From DASUPK01 sp963800285 (GTDB lineage Bacteria > Actinomycetota > Thermoleophilia > Solirubrobacterales > 70-9): a stretch of DNA of 64,000 bases. Position 1 is the stretch's first letter. Every line of letters begins with the position of its first letter. The translations under genes and the position numbers were made by a program. Positions 8,228 to 15,974 of the stretch are shown here, piece after piece. The notes below the pieces were generated by a model. The model ran no database searches, was not told the DNA's origin, and saw only the letters and a program-made list of their open reading frames with translations. Where the stretch lies: NCBI GenBank assembly GCA_963800285.1, contig CAWDAL010000010.1, positions 1-64,000 on the forward strand. The letters run 5' to 3'.

Positions 8228-9737
8228 TTAGGAATTTCGTTCGGAGCCGTACCCACCGCCCCCCGGCGTCTCGATTCGCAGCCGGTCGCCGGCGGCGAGC
8301 TCGCCTTCCGTCTTCGCGGGGACCGGCTCGCCGTTGAGGAGATCCCGTCCCGCCTCGCCGGGATCGCCGCCGTCCCGGCCGTGCGGGGAGTGTCTGCGGC
8401 GCTCGCCGATCAGCGTGAAGCGCATCGGCTCGCGGGCCTCGAGCTCGCGCACGATCCCCTCCCCGCCCCGGTATCGCCCGGCTCCGCCGCTGCCGCGCCT
8501 CACCGAGAGCTCCCTGACCAGCACCGGATAATCGGTCTCGAGCGCCTCGACCGGGGTGTTCAGGGTGTTCGACATCGCCACGTGCTCGGCGCTCGGCCCG
8601 TCCGCGTCGCGGCAGGCTCCCTGGCCGCCTCCGATCGTCTCGTAGTAGGTCCACTCCTCGCCGGAGAGCGTCAGGTTGTTCATCGTGCCCTGGCCCTCGG
8701 CGCCCACCGGTGCGAAGTGGGCGAGCGCCGCGAAGACGAGATCCGCAACGCGGCTCGAGGTCTCGACGTTGCCGCCGACCACCGCCGCCGGGGGACGGGC
8801 GTTGAGCAGTGAGCCCGCCGGCGCCGCCACCGTGACCGGCCTCCAGGCTCCCGCCGAGGGTGGCCCGTCCGGGTCGCAGACCACGCGCACCGCATAGAAC
8901 GAGGCCGCCTTGGTCACCGACAGGGGGCAGTTGAGGTTGCCGGCGACCTGCTCGCCGCTGCCGGAGAAGTCGAGCTCAAGCTCGTCGCCGATGCACGGTC
9001 GCCTTGACCCGCAGGGTTATGTCGCCGTCCCGGCCCTCGAGCACGTCCTCCGACGAGCTCTCTCCGTCGGGCATCTCGGAGAGCGCGGCGCGAGTGCGCC
9101 GCTCGGCGTAGTCGAGGATCTCGGCCGTCGCCGTCGCGAGCAGTTCGCGCCCGTGCCGATCGGCGAGCTGGCGCAGGCGGAGGATGCCGGTCAGGTTCGC
9201 GGCCCGCTGCGCCCGCAGGTCCGCCAGCCGCTGCTCCGGATTGCGCATCTGTCCCGCCAGGTCGCGGAGGACAGCGTCGTCCGCCCGGGTGGGCGGGATC
9301 ACCACGCCCTCCTCGTCGAGGGTCACCGAGAGGGCCGGCATGCCACCGGGCGTGGGGCCGCCGATGTCGGCGTGGTGGGCGCGCGAGGCCGAGAACCCGA
9401 CCAGCTGCCCCCCGCCGAAGACCGGAGAGATCAGGGTGATGTCGGGGAGGTGCGTGCCGCCTCGATAGGGGTCGTTGAGGATCCAGAGATCGCCGTCACG
9501 GTGCTCCTCGTCGACGATCGACGCCACCGCGTCGGGCATCGAGCCCAGGTGCACCGGGATGTGCTCGGCCTGCATGATCAGCTCGCCGGCCGGGTCGAAG
9601 AGGGCCGTGGAGCAGTCGTGCCGTTCGGTGATGTTCGGCGAGTGGGCGGAGCGGATCAGCACCGCTCCCATCTCGTCGCAGGCGGCCCGCAGCGCGCCGG
9701 TCATCACCTGCAGCGCGACGGGATCCAGCCCGGTCAT
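8228..9737 (-). pseudogene. hyuB: hyuB, hydantoinase B/oxoprolinase subunit, apparent +1 frameshift
   Basis: HyuB pairs with HyuA in ATP-dependent opening of hydantoins or 5-oxoproline-like rings. The N-terminal part starts at ATG 9737 (MTGLDPVALQVMTGAL), contains NDPYRGGTHLPD and HHADIGG, and runs to VKATVH near 8990. The matching C-terminal part is in another frame, from DELELDFSGSGEQVAGN through GGGQGACRDADGPS to the TDYPVLV region and the end at 8228. One extra base near 8989-8991 explains the break: removing it joins the two into one HyuB of about 502 residues. The start overlaps the hyuA stop (ATGA). The indel may be a real mutation or an assembly error. Confidence 0.85.
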
Positions 9738-11710
9738 CGGCTCACCGCCGTGACGGTCCCGGACTCGTCCACGCCGGCGCTCCAGCCGGGCGGGAGCACC
9801 AGCGTCGCCTCGGGGAGCTCGAAAACGCATGGCCCCGCCACCTCGAAGCCGGCCTCGGGCTCGCCCCTGAGCACGCAAGTGCTCATCCACTCGCCGCCGA
9901 AGCGAGCCTCGCGCTCACTTTCGGCCAGGTTCCCATCGCCGGCGGCCCGCGGCCGCGGCTCGGCCCCGGGCTCGTAGGCGGCGACGCGGATGGTGACCAG
10001 CTCCAGCGCGCCCTCCGGGTCTCGATACCCGTAGCGGGCCTCGTGCTCGCGGGCGAAGTCCTCCGCCAGGCGAGCGGGGTCCGGACGGGGGGAGCCGGGG
10101 ATCGGCAGCTCGAACGCCTGACCTCGGTACCGCAGCTCGTAGACCACGTCCAGCTCGGCGCTCTCCATGCCGCTGAGCAGCGGCCGGCTGAGCGCGTCCA
10201 CCTCGGAGACGATCCGCTCGGCGGTGATCTCGTCCCCGGAGAGCAGCACGGTGCGCGCGGTGTCCCGCCGCCGCCCGGCGGCGATCAGCCCGAGCGCGGA
10301 GAGCACGCCGCTGGCGCGGGGGCAGACGATCCGCGAGATCTCGAGCTCTCCGGCAAGCGCCGCGGCGTGCATGGGCCCCGCGCCGCCGAACGGCAGGAGC
10401 GCGTAGTCGCGCGGATCGACGCCCCGTTCGACGGTCATCACCCGGAGCGCGCGGATCATCTCCTGATTCGCCACCCGGACGATCCCCTCCGCCGTCTCGG
10501 TGGCATCGAGGCCGAGCTTCTCGCCGAGGGACTCGATCGCCCGCCTCGCCGCCTCCTCGTCCAGCTCGACCCCGCCCGCCAGCTCGGAATCGGGGGAGAG
10601 GTAGCCGAGCAACAGGTTGGCGTCGGTGACCGTCGGCTCGGACCCTCCGTGCCCGTAGCAGGCTGGGCCGGGCTCGGCCCCGGCCGACCGTGGGCCGACG
10701 CGAAGGGCGCCGCCGGCATCGCGCCAGCCGATCGACCCGCCGCCGGCGCCGACCGTGTGCACGTCGACCATCGGCAGCTGCACCGGGCGGCCGTCGATCT
10801 CGCGCGAGTCGGTCCGTCTGACCTCGCCCGCGTCCACCACGCAGACGTCGCACGAGGTGCCGCCCATGTCGATCCCGATCGCGTCGGGGCTGCCCGCCGC
10901 CTGCGCCAGCAGCGCGGCGCCGACCGCGCCCCCGGCGGGGCCCGAGAGCACGCTCCAGGCGCCGGCGCGGGCCGCCTCGTCGGCCTCGGCAGTGCCGCCG
11001 GACGAGCGCATCACCTCCGGCTCGGGGAGGCCCCGATCGCGGCAGGCGCCCGCCAGTGCGGTCAGGTAGCGGCCGAGCAGGGGGGAGAGGTAGGCGTCGA
11101 TGACGGTTGTGGAGAAGCGCTCGTACTCGCGGAAGGCCGGCAGGACCTCGTGCGAGGCCGAGACGTGCACGCCGGGAAGCGCCTCGCGCAGGGCGGTGGC
11201 GAGGCGGCGCTCGTGATCCGGATCCCGGAACGCGAAGAGCAGGCAGACCGCGATCGACTCGACGTCGCCGCCGCGGAGCTCGTCCACCAGCCGCTCGATC
11301 TCGCCCTCGTTCAGCTCCTCGAGCACGCCCGACGCGCCGATGCGCTCCGCCGCCTCGAACCGATCGCCGGGCTCGACCAGCGATCGCGGCCGGCCCCGGC
11401 AGGGGTGGTACAGGCTGGGCCGGTTCTGGCGCCCGATGTCCAGCAGGTCGGCGAAGCCCCTTGTCGCGACCAGCGCGGTCCGCGCGCCGCGCTCCTCGAG
11501 CAGCGCGTTGGTTCCCACGGTCATCCCGTGGGTGAACCCCTCGACGGCGGCGCTCTCGGCGCCGGCCCGCGCGAGGACCTCGTCGATCGCCGCGATCACC
11601 CCGCGCGACTGGTCCTCGGGCGTGCTCGGGACCTTGGCCGTGTGCAGGCGCTCGCCGTCGAGCAGCGCGGCGTCGGTGAAGGTCCCACCGACGTCCACGC
11701 CGAGCAGCAT
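9734..11710 (-). CDS. hyuA: Hydantoinase A / oxoprolinase family protein (HyuA)
   Basis: This 658-residue protein is the ATP-binding subunit of a HyuA/HyuB-type enzyme (N-methylhydantoinase, 5-oxoprolinase or acetophenone carboxylase relatives). The actin-like ATPase phosphate loop is LLGVDVGGTFTDAALLDG at the N-terminus. Other family blocks are TVGTNALLEERGARTALV, MRSSGGTAEADEA, GIDMGGTSCDVCVVD, a glycine-rich VGAGGGSIGW and YALLPFGGAGPMHA. The length is normal for the family. The stop overlaps the hyuB start by four bases, so the pair forms an operon. The substrate cannot be told from the sequence. Confidence 0.93.
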   Translation of the reverse strand: MLLGVDVGGTFTDAALLDGERLHTAKVPSTPEDQSRGVIAAIDEVLARAGAESAAVEGFTHGMTVGTNALLEERGARTALVATRGFADLLDIGRQNRPSLYHPCRGRPRSLVEPGDRFEAAERIGASGVLEELNEGEIERLVDELRGGDVESIAVCLLFAFRDPDHERRLATALREALPGVHVSASHEVLPAFREYERFSTTVIDAYLSPLLGRYLTALAGACRDRGLPEPEVMRSSGGTAEADEAARAGAWSVLSGPAGGAVGAALLAQAAGSPDAIGIDMGGTSCDVCVVDAGEVRRTDSREIDGRPVQLPMVDVHTVGAGGGSIGWRDAGGALRVGPRSAGAEPGPACYGHGGSEPTVTDANLLLGYLSPDSELAGGVELDEEAARRAIESLGEKLGLDATETAEGIVRVANQEMIRALRVMTVERGVDPRDYALLPFGGAGPMHAAALAGELEISRIVCPRASGVLSALGLIAAGRRRDTARTVLLSGDEITAERIVSEVDALSRPLLSGMESAELDVVYELRYRGQAFELPIPGSPRPDPARLAEDFAREHEARYGYRDPEGALELVTIRVAAYEPGAEPRPRAAGDGNLAESEREARFGGEWMSTCVLRGEPEAGFEVAGPCVFELPEATLVLPPGWSAGVDESGTVTAVSR

Positions 11711-11756
11711 GGCGGGAAGTTATCTCGGGACGGCTTCGCTACATAGCCGCGGTCAG

Positions 11757-11794
11757 AGGCGGCCGCCCCACATGAGTCGCTTCGGGCTTCGCCC
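11757..11794. repeat. Dispersed repeat B, copy 1
   Basis: This GC-rich stretch beginning GGCGGCCGCCCCAC and ending CTTCGCCCTT matches, on the opposite strand, the sequence at 19205-19240. The two copies differ at a handful of positions. It lies directly beside a copy of the REP-like repeat at 11797, making a compound element in the gap between hyuA and the methyltransferase gene. Confidence 0.5.
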
Positions 11795-11796
11795 TT

Positions 11797-11832
11797 GATG
11801 CGAGGGCGCGCGTCAGCGCGACCCGTTTGATG
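11797..11832 (+). repeat. REP-like palindromic repeat A, copy 1
   Basis: The copy begins GATGCGAGGGCGCGCGTCAG and ends CGACCCGTTTGATGA. The arms GGGCGCGC and GCGCGACCC can form a hairpin. Related copies lie at 12642, 22346, 43858, 44543 and 62446. It sits between the hyuA start and the end of the methyltransferase gene. Confidence 0.65.
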
Positions 11833-11854
11833 AGGTGGAGCGGCCTGGTGACCG

Positions 11855-12478
11855 CTACGCCTGCGCCCTCCCGAATGCCAGGGGGTGGACCAGCGCCGGC
11901 ATCCACGACCAGCGATCGCGTTCGACGGCCTCCACCTGCAGCGAGCTCTCGCGCAGGAGCTCGACCGTCGGGCGGTTGGCGTGGCACCCCGCGGCGAATG
12001 CGTGCCAGGGCCTGTGGAGCCGGTCCTGCCAGCGCGCGAGGCGCCGCGTCTCCGCGCGGACGTGCTCCAGGAACAACAGCTTTCCCCCGGGCCTGAGGAC
12101 CCTGGCGGTCTCGTCGATCGCGCGCCGAGGGTCGTCGACGGTGCAGAGAACCAAAGTGGAGACGACGGTGTCGAAGCTGTCGTCGTCGAACGGGAGCTCC
12201 TCAGCCGTTGCCACCACCACCCGGCCGTCGCGGCCGAGCTTTCTCAGGCGCCGCTCGAGCCTCGGGAGCATCGGAGCGGCCGGCTCCGTGAGCGTCAGCT
12301 CCTCGATCTCATCGGGGTAATACGGGAGATTGAGCCCGGTCCCCGCGCCGAGCTCCAGCACCCGGCCGCTGGCCTGACTGAGCAGGTCGTCTCTCCGTTT
12401 CGCCATCCCGGTCCGCTCTCCGATCCACAGAAGCGGGTCGTACAGGGCGCTGAACACGTGTTCCCAGGCCTTCGCCAT
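11855..12478 (-). CDS. Class I SAM-dependent methyltransferase (UbiE/type 11-like)
   Basis: The protein (207 residues from ATG 12478) transfers methyl groups from S-adenosylmethionine to an unknown acceptor. The SAM-binding loop is VLELGAGTGLNLPYY. Motif II-like VVVATAEELPFDDDSFDTVVSTLVLCT and motif III RVLRPGGKLLFLEHV are both visible. I chose ATG 12478 because an excellent ribosome site (AAAGGAG) lies 6 bases before it, and the upstream start at 12508 would place this site inside the gene. The C-terminal half (HRPWHAFAAGCHANRPT) resembles membrane-lipid or quinone methyltransferase relatives. The gene stands alone. Confidence 0.88.
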   Translation of the reverse strand: MAKAWEHVFSALYDPLLWIGERTGMAKRRDDLLSQASGRVLELGAGTGLNLPYYPDEIEELTLTEPAAPMLPRLERRLRKLGRDGRVVVATAEELPFDDDSFDTVVSTLVLCTVDDPRRAIDETARVLRPGGKLLFLEHVRAETRRLARWQDRLHRPWHAFAAGCHANRPTVELLRESSLQVEAVERDRWSWMPALVHPLAFGRAQA

Positions 12479-12568
12479 CGGCACTCCTTTGCTCGGTTGA
12501 CTGGACACAGGGACCTACGGGCAGCCAACCACCAGGGATGCGCTCTGAGTGTGAGGTGGAGCACGGTG

Positions 12569-12590
12569 GAGGCCCCTTGCCCGGGGCCTC
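12569..12590. terminator. GC-rich hairpin downstream of the zinc-tail gene
   Basis: GAGGCCCC and GGGGCCTC form a perfect 8-bp stem with a 6-base loop, about 30 bases past the stop of the minus-strand gene at 12618. No U-run follows, so it would be a U-less terminator of the kind proposed for high-GC actinobacteria, or a transcript-end stabiliser. Confidence 0.4.
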
Positions 12591-12617
12591 GACACCGCTG
12601 TCTCTCCCCTTATGCCC

Positions 12618-13097
12618 TTATGCCGCGGCCGCTTCCTGCACCAAACGGGTTGCGGCTCGGCCGTCGCCTCCCCGCACCCTCGCATCTTCCTCGAAGGACT
12701 CCTCGAGATGCTTGTGCGAGGGGCAGTAATCCATCCCCGGCAGCGGCTCGCGCTGGCAGGGAGTGCCCTTGCGAGTGCTGGCCAGGCAGTTTCTCTCCTG
12801 GCCGTCCAGCGTCACGTCCGCGGGCAGCGAGTCGAGGAACTCCTCGATCAGCCCGATGTGCCGCTCGATGACAATGTAGACGCGCACCTGCTCGGCAAGA
12901 GCGAAGTACTCGCGTACCTCCGTGAACAGCGTCTTCGCAGGACGGGCGAAATAGCGCCGGTCGGAAACGAGGCGCTGAATGGTGGCCTCGCACGCCTCCA
13001 GCAACTTCTGGCGGGCGGCGAATGTCCTCTCCACACCCTCCGAGGTGTCGATGCGAGGAGCCAGGTCCCTGTAGATGGAACGACTGAATTGATACAT
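12618..13097 (-). CDS. Hypothetical helical protein with a C-terminal cysteine/histidine tail
   Basis: The 159-residue protein begins YQFSRSIYRDLAPRID and is mostly helical for its first 100 residues. After that comes a compact Cys/His motif: C-x9-C-x10-C-x2-H (blocks GTPCQREPLPG and YCPSHKH). It probably binds one zinc ion. I recall this tail in other actinobacterial hypothetical proteins, with no known function. A ribosome site (TAGGAGAG) precedes ATG 13097. The last 18 or so residues (ARVRGGDGRAATRLV...) are encoded by a REP-like repeat (12642-12686), so the tail may be a secondary addition. Confidence 0.8.
   Translation of the reverse strand: MYQFSRSIYRDLAPRIDTSEGVERTFAARQKLLEACEATIQRLVSDRRYFARPAKTLFTEVREYFALAEQVRVYIVIERHIGLIEEFLDSLPADVTLDGQERNCLASTRKGTPCQREPLPGMDYCPSHKHLEESFEEDARVRGGDGRAATRLVQEAAAA
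12642..12686 (-). repeat. REP-like palindromic repeat A, copy 2 (expanded loop), inside a coding region
   Basis: On the plus strand it begins CAAACGGGTTGCG and ends CGCACCCTCGCATC, the reverse complement of the repeat ends. The middle is replaced by 18 unrelated bases. It encodes the C-terminal residues of the protein at 12618-13097. Confidence 0.5.
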
Positions 13098-13186
13098 CCG
13101 TGATCTCTCCTATCCCCCCTGAAGCCTCGTCCTCGGGCTCTTCCTGCCGTCGGACCCTCCAGGCGGTCCTGATTGAAGCACGGCAT

Positions 13187-13228
13187 ACCCAATTTTTGGG
13201 TTAAGCACTGATTAAGCAGTATTAAGTA
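13187..13228. promoter_or_regulatory. AT-rich palindrome plus three phased TTAAG(C/T)A direct repeats
   Basis: ACCCAA-TTT-TTGGGT (13187-13201) is followed by TTAAGCA at 13201, TTAAGCA at 13212 and TTAAGTA at 13222, with spacings of 11 and 10 bases, about one helical turn. This AT-rich island lies about 90 bases upstream of the zinc-tail gene (start 13097) and after nadB. It looks like a binding platform for a regulator that stacks on one DNA face. Confidence 0.4.
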
Positions 13229-13261
13229 GGCACAAACCAGTGCTTTTGAGTAGCCGCCGGG

Positions 13262-14704
13262 CTACTCCCACGCCTGCCAGGCGAGCCTCTCCCCTTTGCA
13301 GACCAGGTGTTGCCCGTCGAGCTCGGGGTTCGCCAGGGGGAACTCGAGCCGGCGGTGGGAGCCCCGCGATTCCTCCCGCTCGAGCGCAAAGCGGGCGATC
13401 AGCCGGGCGAGCGGATAGGGATCGGGGAGCAGCTGCTCGAGCTCGCCGGCGGTCCGCAGCGGTCCGGCGAGCCTCCAGACCGCCTCTCTGGTCTCGGCGG
13501 GTGGAGGTTCGAAGCGCCCCGACGGTGGCTCGGGCGGCGAGCCGGGGTCCGGCTCGGCGGATGCCGCGGCGGCCGCTCTTGCCCCGAGCACGAAGCACTC
13601 GGTCAGCGAGTTCGAGGCGAGCCGGTTCGCGCCATGCAGCCCGGTGCAGGCACACTCGCCGACGGCGTACAGGCCGGGCAGGGAGGAGCGGCCCTCGAGG
13701 TCGGTCGCGATCCCGCCCATCACGTAGTGCGAGGCGGGGGCGACGGGGATCGGCTCGGTGGCCGGATCGTGGCCTGCCTTCCGCAGGGCCTTGAACACAC
13801 TCGGGAACCGCGTTTCGCTCAGCTGCCGCATGTCGAGCAGCACGTGATCGGTCCCGTCGACCTTCATCCGGTCGAGAACCGCCAGCGTGACCTGGTCGCG
13901 CGGGGCGAGCTCATCCGTGAAGCGCTCGCCCTTCGCGTCGAGCAGGGTCGCGCCCTCGCCGCGGACCGCTTCGGTGACCAGGAGCCCGTCGTGCTCGGTT
14001 CCGGGCGCCGCCAGAGCCGTCGGATGAAACTGGCAGAGCTCCAGGTCGGCGATCGCAGCGCCGGCGGCGTGCGCCATGACGGGCCCGGCGCCGATCGCAC
14101 CCCACGGGTTGGTGGTCCGTGACCAGAGCGCGGCGGCGCCCCCCGTTGCGAAGATCGTCGCGCGGCCCAGGATCTCGCCCTGATCGGTGATCACTCCATG
14201 GCAGCGCCGGACGTCGCTCCAGACGGCGACGGCGGAGGTCTTCTCGATCAGCTCGATTCGCTCGTTCTCCGCCGCCAGCTCGGTGAGCCGCTCGGTGATC
14301 CGGCGGCCGGTCGCGGCGCCTCCCGCGTGGACGACTCGCCTGCGGGAGTGACCGCCCTCCAGCGCCAGCGAGAGGGCCTCGTCGGGTTCCCGGTCGAACT
14401 TGACGCCGCGCCGCTCCAGCTCCCAGACGACGCCCGGTGCCTCGGCCGCGAGGAGCTCGGCCGCCGAACGGCGGCAGGCCCCGCGGCCGGCGGTCAGCGT
14501 GTCCTCGACGTGCTGCTCGGGCGAGTCGTCGGGGCCGATCGCCGCGGCGAGCCCGCCCTGCGCCCAGAAGCTCGAGCTCTCGCTGAGCGGCTTCCGAGAC
14601 ACCATCGCGACGCGCGAGCCCGCATCGGCCGCGGTCAGCGCCGAGTAGAGGCCGGCGGCGCCGCCACCGACCACCACGACGTCGAATCGGTCGCCCAGCG
14701 TCAT
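13262..14704 (-). CDS. nadB: L-aspartate oxidase
   Basis: NadB oxidises L-aspartate to iminoaspartate with FAD, the first step of de novo NAD synthesis. The 480-residue protein shows the FAD dinucleotide loop VVVVGGGAAGLYSALTAAD, the SSSFWAQGGLAAAIG block, the active-site region QFHPTALAAPG, HYVMGGIATD, and the C-terminal FAD contact GANRLASNSLTECFV. The helical capping domain at the end is shorter than in Escherichia coli NadB (about 540 residues). nadA and nadC are not in the window. The start is ATG 14704, and a TACGGT hexamer 10 bases upstream overlaps a divergent hexamer for the next gene. Confidence 0.94.
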   Translation of the reverse strand: MTLGDRFDVVVVGGGAAGLYSALTAADAGSRVAMVSRKPLSESSSFWAQGGLAAAIGPDDSPEQHVEDTLTAGRGACRRSAAELLAAEAPGVVWELERRGVKFDREPDEALSLALEGGHSRRRVVHAGGAATGRRITERLTELAAENERIELIEKTSAVAVWSDVRRCHGVITDQGEILGRATIFATGGAAALWSRTTNPWGAIGAGPVMAHAAGAAIADLELCQFHPTALAAPGTEHDGLLVTEAVRGEGATLLDAKGERFTDELAPRDQVTLAVLDRMKVDGTDHVLLDMRQLSETRFPSVFKALRKAGHDPATEPIPVAPASHYVMGGIATDLEGRSSLPGLYAVGECACTGLHGANRLASNSLTECFVLGARAAAAASAEPDPGSPPEPPSGRFEPPPAETREAVWRLAGPLRTAGELEQLLPDPYPLARLIARFALEREESRGSHRRLEFPLANPELDGQHLVCKGERLAWQAWE

Positions 14705-14714
14705 CGAGCCGCGA

Positions 14715-14724
14715 ACCGTACTGT
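14715..14724. promoter_or_regulatory. Overlapping divergent -10 hexamers (nadB and HDAC-like gene)
   Basis: The sequence ACCGTACTGT reads TACGGT on the minus strand (10 bases before the nadB ATG) and TACTGT on the plus strand (just before the first codons of the deacetylase-like protein). The two boxes share the central TA. Both transcripts would have almost no leader. Confidence 0.4.
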
Positions 14725-14811
14725 GCGCTGATCTCAGGACTATATCTGCGACACCCGAGCTCCTTCCGGCACGACACGGGCGGGCACCCCGAGAACGCCA
14801 GGCGCCTGACC

Positions 14812-15744
14812 GTGATCGAGGAGGCGCTGTCCGAACGCGACTGGCTCGGGCTCGAGCTCGTCGAGGCGCCCGCCGCCACCCGTGGCCAGCTGGAGCGGGT
14901 CCACGGCGCCGCTCACGTCGACACGATCGAGGCTTTCTCGGCGAAGGGCGGAGGCATGATCGACATCGACACCATCACGAGCGAGGGCTCTTGGGAGGCG
15001 GCCCTGCATTCCGCGGGCGCGGCCGTCCACGCGACCGAGCGGCTGCTGGCCAAGGGGGGGTTTGCCTTCTGCGGGCTCCGGCCGCCGGGCCACCACGCCG
15101 AGCGCGACCGGGCGATGGGGTTCTGCCTCTTCAACAACGTCGCCGTCGCGGCGGCTCACGCGATCGCGGAGTGCGGCGCGGAGCGGGTTCTCATCTTCGA
15201 TTGGGACGTCCACCACGGCAACGGGACCGAGGCGATCTTCTACGGCTCCTCGGAGGTCCTCTATTCGAGCGTTCACCAGAGCCCGCTCTACCCCGGCACC
15301 GGGGCGGCCACCGACTTCGGCAGCGGCGAGGGGGAGGGCTACACCGTGAACCTGCCCGTCCCGCCGGGCAGTGGCCCCGACGAGTTCCTGTCTCTCACCC
15401 AGCACGTGGTCGCGCCGATCGCCCGGGAATGGCGGCCGGGGCTGCTCTGCGTCTCGGCCGGCTACGACGCCCACCGAGACGATCCCCTCGCCAACTGCGA
15501 GCTCGACGACGCGGCCTACGCGGACATGGCCGCGACCATGCGCGAGCTCGCCCGCGAGCTCGACGTGCCGCTGCTGATCTGCCTGGAGGGCGGTTACTCG
15601 CTGGCGGCATTGGCGCGCGGCGTCGTCGCGACCCTGGAGGCCGCCGGAGACGACCGCGCGCCGCGCGAGGCGCCGGTTGAGCCGTCGGCGGACTACCGGG
15701 ACCGGCTGGCGCGGTTCTGGCCGGGCCTAGCGGCCGCGGAGTAG
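14812..15744 (+). CDS. Histone deacetylase-like (acetoin-utilisation/APAH family) protein; N-terminus probably starts upstream
   Basis: This zinc hydrolase family removes acetyl groups from acetyl-polyamines, acetyl-lysine or related amides. From GTG 14812 the product has 310 residues. Zinc and catalytic motifs are clear: LRPPGHHAERDRAMGFCLFN, IFDWDVHHGNGT, then GYDAHRDDPLAN. The same frame upstream encodes the expected family N-terminus (YLRHPSSFRHDTGGHPEN...), but between 14728 and 14812 there is no ATG, GTG or TTG. CTG 14728, ATC 14731 or CTG 14746 are the candidates, next to a TACTGT hexamer. The gene is divergent from nadB. The physiological substrate is unknown. Confidence 0.88.
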   Translation: MIEEALSERDWLGLELVEAPAATRGQLERVHGAAHVDTIEAFSAKGGGMIDIDTITSEGSWEAALHSAGAAVHATERLLAKGGFAFCGLRPPGHHAERDRAMGFCLFNNVAVAAAHAIAECGAERVLIFDWDVHHGNGTEAIFYGSSEVLYSSVHQSPLYPGTGAATDFGSGEGEGYTVNLPVPPGSGPDEFLSLTQHVVAPIAREWRPGLLCVSAGYDAHRDDPLANCELDDAAYADMAATMRELARELDVPLLICLEGGYSLAALARGVVATLEAAGDDRAPREAPVEPSADYRDRLARFWPGLAAAE

Positions 15745-15953
15745 GCGGAGCTCCTCCTCGGTCTGGCGACCTCGGCGGCCAGGCCCATCAGGAAGCCGGT
15801 GTCGATCTCGTCCTTCTGGTGCATCTCGAGCGCGATCGCGCCGAGTCCGAGGAGCTGCGCCCGATGCTGCTTCTCGAGATCGTGGAGCTCTCGGGTTGTG
15901 GTCGAGGATCCGTCCTCAGGGTTCTTCAGTCCGCGGCGGCCCGCGTCTAACAA
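15693..15953 (-). CDS. Short helical protein resembling the start of the downstream coiled-coil protein
   Basis: The 86-residue ORF uses a TTG start (15953). Its central segment (LHDLEKQHRAQLLGLGAIAL then EMHQKDEID) resembles residues 8-40 of the large coiled-coil protein at 15975-18830 (LHRRTEEGMRELGARVLEMY then HQGKVDPD). An ATG overlapping the large gene's stop (ATGA at 15978) reads a different frame and ends after 20 codons, so a one-base frameshift at the start is possible. The last 52 bases overlap the end of the deacetylase-like gene. It may be a duplicated N-terminal domain. Treat as tentative. Confidence 0.4.
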   Translation of the reverse strand: MLDAGRRGLKNPEDGSSTTTRELHDLEKQHRAQLLGLGAIALEMHQKDEIDTGFLMGLAAEVARPRRSSAYSAAARPGQNRASRSR

Positions 15954-15974
15954 CCCACGGGTGTCCCTGGTCGG

